DNA of 9,384 nt from JAAYAY01 sp964429355 (GTDB taxonomy: Bacteria; Planctomycetota; Planctomycetia; Pirellulales; Thermoguttaceae), in the NCBI GenBank assembly GCA_964429355.1, contig CAYSCH010000370.1:1-9384 (forward strand). Direction: 5' to 3'. Under the pieces are notes generated by a model. That model was given only the letters and a program-made list of their open reading frames with translations, made no database searches and had not been told where the DNA came from. The position numbers and the translations under genes are program-made. Below are positions 5,058 through 9,384 of this stretch, in pieces (position 1 is the first letter of the stretch; the number at the start of each line of letters is the position of its first letter).

Positions 5058-7028
5058 CTACTTATCCTCACCCACAGGCGTTGGAAGTGTTCGAGCCGCG
5101 ATCTCGCCGCAGAGTTTGGCGATCGCCTCGCCAACAGGGATGGAACCCAGGTCCCCCTTGCGACGCTCTCGTAGCGCCACAGTGCCGCCCTCCATCTCCC
5201 GGGCACCGACGACCAGCATGTAGGGAATCAATTCCAGTTGGGCATCGCGGATTTTGGCTCCGATCTTTTCCGGACGATAGTCACCGGCGGCTCGCAAACC
5301 AGCCTGCTTGAGCTGCAACTCAACCTGGCGTCCGTACTGCTCGAACTTCTGGCTCACGACCAGCACACGGACCTGTTCCGGCGCAAGCCAGAGCGGAAAG
5401 GCTCCAGCGAAATGTTCGATCAGCATCCCGATGAACCGTTCGAACGAGCCAAACGGCGCGCGATGGATCATCACCGGCTGGTGAGGCTGATTATCGGCCC
5501 CGATGTACTCCAACCGGAATCGTTCGGCGCTGGGCAGGTTGTAGTCGAGCTGAACCGTTCCGAGCTGCCACTCGCGGCCAATACAATCGGCCACCACGAA
5601 ATCGGCCTTCGGACCGTAGAAGGCAGCCTCGCCGATTTCGATTTCCAGATCCGGCAGATCCATGCTCTGGCAGACGTCTCGCAGCGAGGCTTCCGCCCGA
5701 TCCCAGACGGCCCCCTCGCCCACATATTTGTTGCTGTTCGGATCGCGGAAACTCAGCCGCACACGGTAGTCGTCCAACCCCATCGTGGACAGGACGAACT
5801 TGGTCATTTCGAGGCACCCGCGGAACTCGTCGGCAACCTGCTCTTCGGTGCAGAAGATGTGGGCGTCATCCTGGGTGAAGCCTCGCACGCGAGTCATGCC
5901 GTTCAGCTCGCCCGATTGCTCAAACCGGTGGACAGTGCCAAATTCTGCCAGCCGCAGCGGCAACTCGCGATAACTGCGGGGCTTCGATTTGTAGATCGTG
6001 ATGTGGTGCGGACAGTTCATGGGCCGCAGCAGATAGCGATCGCCGTCGGCCATTTCGATGGGCGGAAACTGGCTGTCGGCATAGTACGGATAATGCCCCG
6101 AGATCTGGTAGAGACTGACCCTTCCGATTACAGGGGTGTAGACGGGCTGATAACCGCGATTGATCAGTTCCCCATACAGGAAGGCTTCGAGTTCCCGGCG
6201 GATGGCGGCTCCCTTGGGGAGCCAGAGGATGAGACCGGAACCCACGTCGGGATCGATCATGAACAGTTCAAGCTGCTTGCCGAGCACTCGGTGGTCGCGC
6301 CGCCTGGCCTCTTCCATCTGCTTGAGATAGTCTTCCAGCTCCTGCTTGGAGAACCAAGCGGTGCCATACAGACGCTGCAATTGCTGCTGCGAGGCATCTC
6401 CCTTCCAATAGGCGCCCGCCACCGACATAAGCTTGAAAGCGGCAATGGCTTTCGGTTCCGGAACGTGAGGACCCCGGCAGAGATCGACGAACTCGCCCTG
6501 GCGATAGAACGACACGGTTTCCTGGTCCGCCAAGCCCTCCTGGATGTGCTCGACCTTGAGCTTCTGACCGAGATCCGCGCAGAGTTGGAGTGCCTTGTTC
6601 CGGGGCTCCACCACTCTTTCGAAAGGCTCGTTTTCCTTGATGATCTTGGCCATCTCGGCTTCGATTCTGGGAAAGTCAGCCTCGCTGATCGGATGGTCCA
6701 GAGCGAAGTCGTAGTAGAAGCCGTTGTCGACGGTCGGACCGAACGCCAGTTCGACCCCTTCGAAGAGCCGCATCACCGCCCGGGCCATGACATGGGCACA
6801 CGAATGCCGCATGACGTCGAGGGCCTCCGGATCGCGTTTGGTGAGGAGCCGAAGGGAGACATCACCGTCGTCGGGCAGGTAAGTATCAGCCCCGACGATC
6901 CGGTCGTCGATCACTGCGGCGAGAGTCGCCTTCGCAAGTCCGGGGCCAATGTCGGCGGCAACGTCGATAGCCCGCATCCGGCGCGAGAATTCCTTGAAAG
7001 TCCCGTCGGGGAGATTGACCTTCACCAT
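5058..7028 (-). CDS. thrS: Threonyl-tRNA synthetase
   Basis: Class II synthetase that charges tRNA-Thr with threonine and removes mischarged serine. 656 residues (E. coli 642), complete. Order: TGS domain (1 to about 62, VKVNLPDGT); editing domain with HSCAH (His75, His79) and DLCRGPH (Cys184, His188); catalytic core with the zinc ligands Cys339 (MNCPHH), His390 (QDDAHIF) and His522 (MIHRAP); motif 2 around RVRGFTQDD (381-388); motif 3 GSFERFIGMLIEH (Arg531); and the C-terminal anticodon-binding domain (from about 550, APEQVRVLVV to GAREMEGGTVALRER). Start ATG 7028 is fixed because an in-frame TAG lies two codons upstream. It has no Shine-Dalgarno at normal distance: the AAAGGAGG is 25 bases away, across a hairpin and a mini-ORF. 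infC follows after 233 bases. Confidence 0.97.
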   Translation of the reverse strand: MVKVNLPDGTFKEFSRRMRAIDVAADIGPGLAKATLAAVIDDRIVGADTYLPDDGDVSLRLLTKRDPEALDVMRHSCAHVMARAVMRLFEGVELAFGPTVDNGFYYDFALDHPISEADFPRIEAEMAKIIKENEPFERVVEPRNKALQLCADLGQKLKVEHIQEGLADQETVSFYRQGEFVDLCRGPHVPEPKAIAAFKLMSVAGAYWKGDASQQQLQRLYGTAWFSKQELEDYLKQMEEARRRDHRVLGKQLELFMIDPDVGSGLILWLPKGAAIRRELEAFLYGELINRGYQPVYTPVIGRVSLYQISGHYPYYADSQFPPIEMADGDRYLLRPMNCPHHITIYKSKPRSYRELPLRLAEFGTVHRFEQSGELNGMTRVRGFTQDDAHIFCTEEQVADEFRGCLEMTKFVLSTMGLDDYRVRLSFRDPNSNKYVGEGAVWDRAEASLRDVCQSMDLPDLEIEIGEAAFYGPKADFVVADCIGREWQLGTVQLDYNLPSAERFRLEYIGADNQPHQPVMIHRAPFGSFERFIGMLIEHFAGAFPLWLAPEQVRVLVVSQKFEQYGRQVELQLKQAGLRAAGDYRPEKIGAKIRDAQLELIPYMLVVGAREMEGGTVALRERRKGDLGSIPVGEAIAKLCGEIAARTLPTPVGEDK

Positions 7029-7045
7029 CTTCTATGGCCGCACAT
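7022..7045 (-). CDS. Possible seven-codon leader peptide overlapping the thrS start
   Basis: ATG at 7045-7043 with the ideal Shine-Dalgarno AAAGGAGG 8 bases upstream encodes MCGHRRW and stops at TGA 7024-7022. The stop lies within ATGGTGA, so it overlaps the first codons of thrS. It contains no threonine codons, so classic threonine attenuation is not indicated. It could couple ribosomes onto thrS, which otherwise lacks a close binding site. No homology test was possible. Confidence 0.4.
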   Translation of the reverse strand: MCGHRRW

Positions 7046-7055
7046 TGGAGCGGCC
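7036..7055 (-). other. Hairpin between Shine-Dalgarno and thrS ATG
   Basis: GGCCGC/GCGGCC, a perfect 6-bp stem with an 8-base loop. Its 5' arm begins at the last two G of the AAAGGAGG and its 3' arm ends 7 bases before the thrS ATG. When folded it would bring the Shine-Dalgarno to normal distance from thrS and hide the mini-ORF ATG in its loop. Confidence 0.55.
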
Positions 7056-7061
7056 TCCTTT
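7054..7061 (-). promoter_or_regulatory. Strong Shine-Dalgarno in the thrS leader
   Basis: AAAGGAGG on the minus strand; 8 bases before the mini-ORF ATG (7045) but 25 bases before the thrS ATG (7028). Confidence 0.7.
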
Positions 7062-7355
7062 CTGAGAAACCCTGACAAAACTTGGGAGTCCCCCACGCGT
7101 AGGGATGTGCACAATCGGTGGTCTTGTTAGCGGGCCCAACAACCGATGACGACACCAACCACGCCGGGCNNNNNNNNNNGTTCAAGAGCGGACAATCAAC
7201 CAGAAGAGCGGGTTCGCGACCTGAGCGAGGAGTGGGCGGGCCCGAAATGAGACAATCCCCGACCACCACCCCGTTCTTCCGTTTGCGGATACCGAACCAG
7301 GGATGGCCAGCCAGTTCGCGAGGCCTCCAGGGCAGAACAGCAAAATCATCGACCA
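7062..7355. other. Spacer between the STAS gene and thrS, with an assembly gap
   Basis: About 290 bases with 10 Ns at 7170-7179. On minus, a frame starting at ATG 7359, overlapping the STAS stop, runs 60 codons into the gap; its residues (VDDFAVLPWRPREL, then GHPWFGIRKRK) match nothing I know, and past the gap it would run into thrS in the wrong frame. It may be non-coding. No clear promoter for thrS is visible, though the gap may hide one. Confidence 0.4.
7170..7179. other. Assembly gap of 10 Ns
   Basis: Exactly ten N, the same length as the gap at 7540-7549, so probably a fixed placeholder and not a measured size. Confidence 0.9.
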
Positions 7356-7718
7356 TCAATAGAAGGCCATCAGCCCGGCGGTCTCGTCACCACGGATGTC
7401 AAAAATCTTCGTCAGGTTGGTGAGCGAAAACAGTTCATAGATTTCTGGTTTCATCTCGCAGAGCTTCAGTTGGCCACCCTTGGCTTTCATGCGCTTATTC
7501 AGGGTGATCAGCTTGCCGAGGACCGAACTGGAGAGGAAANNNNNNNNNNCGCCCGAGAAGTTGAGGAGCAGATTGGTGCAGTCTTCCTGGGCCGCCAAGT
7601 CATACAACTCGCGGGCAATCCCTTCGATAACCATGTCGTTGAGGATTTTAGTCTCCAGAAATCGGGCCACATAAACGATGCCGTTTTTCGAAACCTCGAT
7701 GTGGCGATAGTCGGCCAT
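7356..7718 (-). CDS. STAS-domain protein, anti-sigma factor antagonist-like
   Basis: Single STAS domain of about 118 residues, the size of SpoIIAA/RsbV. Such proteins bind an anti-sigma factor or kinase and are switched off by phosphorylation on a serine. Visible: beta-strand start YRHIEVSKNGIVYVARF, the strand LLLNFSG, then after a 10-N gap FLSSSVLGKL, and the C-terminal GGQLKLCEMKPEIYELFSLTNLTKIFDI typical of the family. In SpoIIAA the loop is DSSGLG with Ser58 phosphorylated; here SSSVLG takes that place, so the middle Ser is the likely phosphosite while the preceding Asp and following Gly are changed. ATG start with AGGAG 10 bases upstream. No kinase, phosphatase or sigma factor gene is adjacent. 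The reading frame is kept across the gap, but four unknown codons are probably two too many. Confidence 0.9.
   Translation of the reverse strand: MADYRHIEVSKNGIVYVARFLETKILNDMVIEGIARELYDLAAQEDCTNLLLNFSGXXXXFLSSSVLGKLITLNKRMKAKGGQLKLCEMKPEIYELFSLTNLTKIFDIRGDETAGLMAFY
7540..7549. other. Assembly gap of 10 Ns inside the STAS gene
   Basis: Ten N between the codons for NFSG and FLSSS. STAS relatives normally have two residues here (FSxVxFLSS), that is six bases including the flanking g and t that are present, so about four bases are really missing. Confidence 0.85.
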
Positions 7719-8093
7719 ACTGCAAAGCTCCTAGAACTGCTGATCCCATCTCAGACATAGCAGGGGCGAAACGGGGCTGGACTCCGCCGGTCCAACGATC
7801 GGACGACTTCGTCACGCGACAAGTAGTATCGTTGGCGCAATACACGACGAACACATGCCCGTCAACTGAACAACCCGCCCAAAGCGGGCCCGCAACCTCG
7901 TGCCTGGCCCATCTCGTGTTTCGTCCGAAATGACTGACAGCAACCAGACTTGCGCCGCCCAACAGACTCTACGGTATACCCAACCAACGTGCGGGTGTCA
8001 AGAAGGTGCCGGTCTGTGGAGCCATGAATATCTAGCCATAACGGGGGGAGGTTTGCCTGTCGGGAAAAGGCGCTCTGTCTGGTCCAAGTTGAA
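7719..8093. other. Spacer between the glycosyltransferase and the STAS gene
   Basis: 375 bases with no gene I can support; frames open on either strand give unfamiliar, compositionally biased peptides. It holds the promoter at 7973-8001 and a 6-bp hairpin with one G-U pair, ACCCGC/GCGGGC (7873-7878 with 7884-7889), which on the minus transcript is followed by TTGTTCAG. No convincing terminator for the glycosyltransferase was found just after its stop. Confidence 0.5.
7973..8001 (-). promoter_or_regulatory. Strong sigma70-type promoter upstream of the STAS gene
   Basis: Minus strand: TTGACA (8001-7996, perfect -35), 17-base spacer, TATACC (7978-7973, 4 of 6). Predicted start near 7966 leaves an untranslated leader of about 248 bases before the STAS ATG. 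Confidence 0.6.
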
Positions 8094-9248
8094 CTACTGA
8101 GACGACTGACCGGAAAAACCGACCGGCTGTGTCACAGTTTCGAGGAACTGCAGCAATTCCCGCTCGAATCGGTCCTTCGAGAACCGTTCTGAATTGGCTC
8201 GAGCCAGCGCAGGGGAAAAGCGGCTGTCGTCCCGTTCAAACGTCTCTATGGCCTCGGCCAGAGCCTCGGCTGACTGGGTTTCGAAGAACCAACCAGTGCC
8301 CGCCGTACCCGTTTCGACCCCCAGGACCGTCTCAACCACCCCCCCGTCGCGGTAGGCGATGACGGGTGTGCCGCAGGCTTGGGCTTCCACCGGCACGATC
8401 CCGAAGTCCTCATTTCCCGGAAACAGCAGCGCTCGGCACTTTCGCATCTGACTGCGAATCTCCTCGTTGGAGCACCACCCCCCAAATTCAACCATCGAAC
8501 AGGCCATTCGACGCAGTCGCGCGGCCTCAGGCCCGCTGCCAATAACCAGAAGACGGCGCCCAAGCCGGCAACAGGCCTCCACCGCCAGATCGATCCGCTT
8601 GTAGGGAACCAGGGCGGAGACACAGAGATAGAAGTCTTCTCGCGATTCCTGTTCGGGGGACTGGGTGTAGAACTCCGTGTCGACGGGCGGATAGATGATC
8701 TGGCTGGTCCTGCCGTAACTCTCCTCGATGCGACGCTGCACGGCCCGACTGATGGCGACAAAATGCGTTACCCGGTCGGCCGTGCGTTGGTCCCACTGGC
8801 GGATCCAGTCGAGGATCTTCCCCTTGACAACAGAAAGGGATGTACCCGCGGCACGACTCGACGCAGCGAAATAGTCTGCACGGCGGTGCCACGCATACCG
8901 CATGGGCGTGAAACAATAGCAGACGTGAGGCACTCCCTCAGGAACGCGAATGCTCTTCGCCACCGCGTGGCTGAAGCTGACCACGAGATCGACGTCGCCT
9001 GGAATCGTCAAACGCTCCACGGCCGACGGCATCAAGGGAAGCAGATAGCGGTAGTGCCGCTGGGCACCCGGAAGGTGCTGGAGGAAACTCGTCCGGATCG
9101 ACATCCGCTCGATGGCCGGACTCGTCGCCCCGAGCTTATGGAGAAGTGCGTAAACTTGCGCGTCGGGAAATCGTTTGCAGAGGACCTCAAGGCACTTTTC
9201 GCCCCCACGCATTCCGGTGAGCCAGTCATGAACAAGGGCGATTTTCAC
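8094..9248 (-). CDS. GT4-family glycosyltransferase (mannosyltransferase-like)
   Basis: Retaining GT-B-fold transferase that moves a sugar from a nucleotide sugar to a glycan, likely for exopolysaccharide or O-antigen; the sugar is unknown. 384 residues from GTG 9248, numbered from there. N-terminal domain: VKIALVHDWLTGMRGGEK with the acceptor-side Gly loop (15-16), HVCYCFTPMRYAWH (108-121), AISRAVQRRI and IIYPPVDTEFY. C-terminal domain: LVPYKRIDLAVEA (phosphate-binding Lys217), LLVIGSGPE, and the E-x7-E motif ED FGIVPVE (Glu280, Glu288) in GNEDFGIVPVEAQACGTPV. GTG is preferred because homologues begin with (M)KIALVHDW and GGAG lies 10 bases upstream; the frame is open to TTG 9347, and ATG 9320 is also possible. 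Alone here; any partner genes would lie beyond 9384. Resembles WbaZ/WcaI-type mannosyltransferases, with moderate certainty on the sugar. Confidence 0.9.
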   Translation of the reverse strand: MKIALVHDWLTGMRGGEKCLEVLCKRFPDAQVYALLHKLGATSPAIERMSIRTSFLQHLPGAQRHYRYLLPLMPSAVERLTIPGDVDLVVSFSHAVAKSIRVPEGVPHVCYCFTPMRYAWHRRADYFAASSRAAGTSLSVVKGKILDWIRQWDQRTADRVTHFVAISRAVQRRIEESYGRTSQIIYPPVDTEFYTQSPEQESREDFYLCVSALVPYKRIDLAVEACCRLGRRLLVIGSGPEAARLRRMACSMVEFGGWCSNEEIRSQMRKCRALLFPGNEDFGIVPVEAQACGTPVIAYRDGGVVETVLGVETGTAGTGWFFETQSAEALAEAIETFERDDSRFSPALARANSERFSKDRFERELLQFLETVTQPVGFSGQSSQ

Positions 9249-9384
9249 GAGCGGAGCACTCCAGTCCGGGAAGACCACAACCAGGCTGGCCCTTGCAGGC
9301 CGATGGACGATTGAAAGCATCCTGCCTGGAAGGCAGAAAGGCGTCAAGACGTAATCCCCGGCTTGAATTGACGTTGCTGGGCGG
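9249..9384 (-). promoter_or_regulatory. Upstream region of the glycosyltransferase
   Basis: 136 bases to the window end. Minus strand has TTGACG (9347-9342) as a possible -35, but the -10 position 17 bases on (CAGGAT) is weak. A 6-bp hairpin with a 3-base loop, CTGCCT/AGGCAG (9322-9336), fills most of that spacer and could be an operator. No coding signal seen. Confidence 0.25.

Noticed and set aside
7042..7049. UGU in the thrS leader hairpin loop as a tRNA-Thr anticodon mimic
   Set aside because: The loop has 8 bases and UGU lies at its 3' edge, not at the anticodon position, so the mimicry is poor.
5238..7130. A + strand open frame of 630 codons opposite thrS
   Set aside because: thrS is unmistakable on the other strand. 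The long antisense frame is what GC-rich codon bias produces, and its protein matches nothing.
6886..7359. A 157-codon minus frame starting at the STAS stop
   Set aside because: It crosses the N gap, so its frame is unknown, then overlaps the start of thrS in the wrong frame. The first 60 codons resemble nothing known.
7900..8100. A 66-codon + frame upstream of the STAS gene
   Set aside because: GTG start without a ribosome binding site, odd composition, and it runs antisense through the promoter.
1..9384. CRISPR arrays, insertion sequences, tRNA or rRNA genes, att sites
   Set aside because: I looked for spaced direct repeats, transposase motifs, terminal inverted repeats and cloverleaf arms (for example GGTTCRANTCC) and saw none.

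Overview
The window looks like ordinary chromosomal DNA from a GC-rich, Gram-negative-type bacterium. A Planctomycetota (Pirellulales-like) origin is my best guess, inferred from the gene mix: a stand-alone TrpB2-type tryptophan synthase beta, a solitary lpxA (lipid A, so an outer membrane), a small TPR protein and a stand-alone STAS protein. No single marker proves this. The two runs of exactly 10 Ns (7170-7179, 7540-7549) look like assembly placeholders, so this is probably a draft or metagenome scaffold.

Layout. 1-264: leader of the first gene, with nothing convincing in it. 265-1620 (+): trpB2. It converges on lpxA (1709-2557, -) across a shared strong hairpin at 1658-1691. A 329-base divergent spacer follows, then a 113-residue TPR protein (2887-3228, +). 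That gene converges on the translation cluster across a bidirectional terminator at 3326-3352. From there to the window end everything reads on the minus strand. In transcription order: a GT4 glycosyltransferase (9248-8094), a STAS anti-sigma-antagonist-like protein (7718-7356), thrS (7028-5058), infC (4824-4318), rpmI (4043-3840) and rplT (3736-3386).

Function. thrS-infC-rpmI-rplT is the classic translation cluster: threonyl-tRNA synthetase, IF3, L35 and L20. Here it is spaced out with leaders of 100-275 bases that carry promoter-like sequences, hairpins and unusual start signals, so the genes are probably controlled separately rather than as one tight operon. trpB2, lpxA, the TPR gene, the STAS gene and the glycosyltransferase look like single-gene units (amino-acid metabolism, outer-membrane lipid A, protein-protein scaffold, regulation, and glycan synthesis).

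I do not see a new multi-gene system, mobile element, CRISPR array or tRNA/rRNA gene. The most interesting signals are in translation control. First, infC most likely starts at AUC, 9 bases after a consensus Shine-Dalgarno. Second, the thrS leader has a perfect Shine-Dalgarno serving a seven-codon ORF that overlaps the thrS start, or bridged to thrS by a hairpin. Third, the infC-rpmI spacer has a consensus -10 box and a 10-bp long-range stem.
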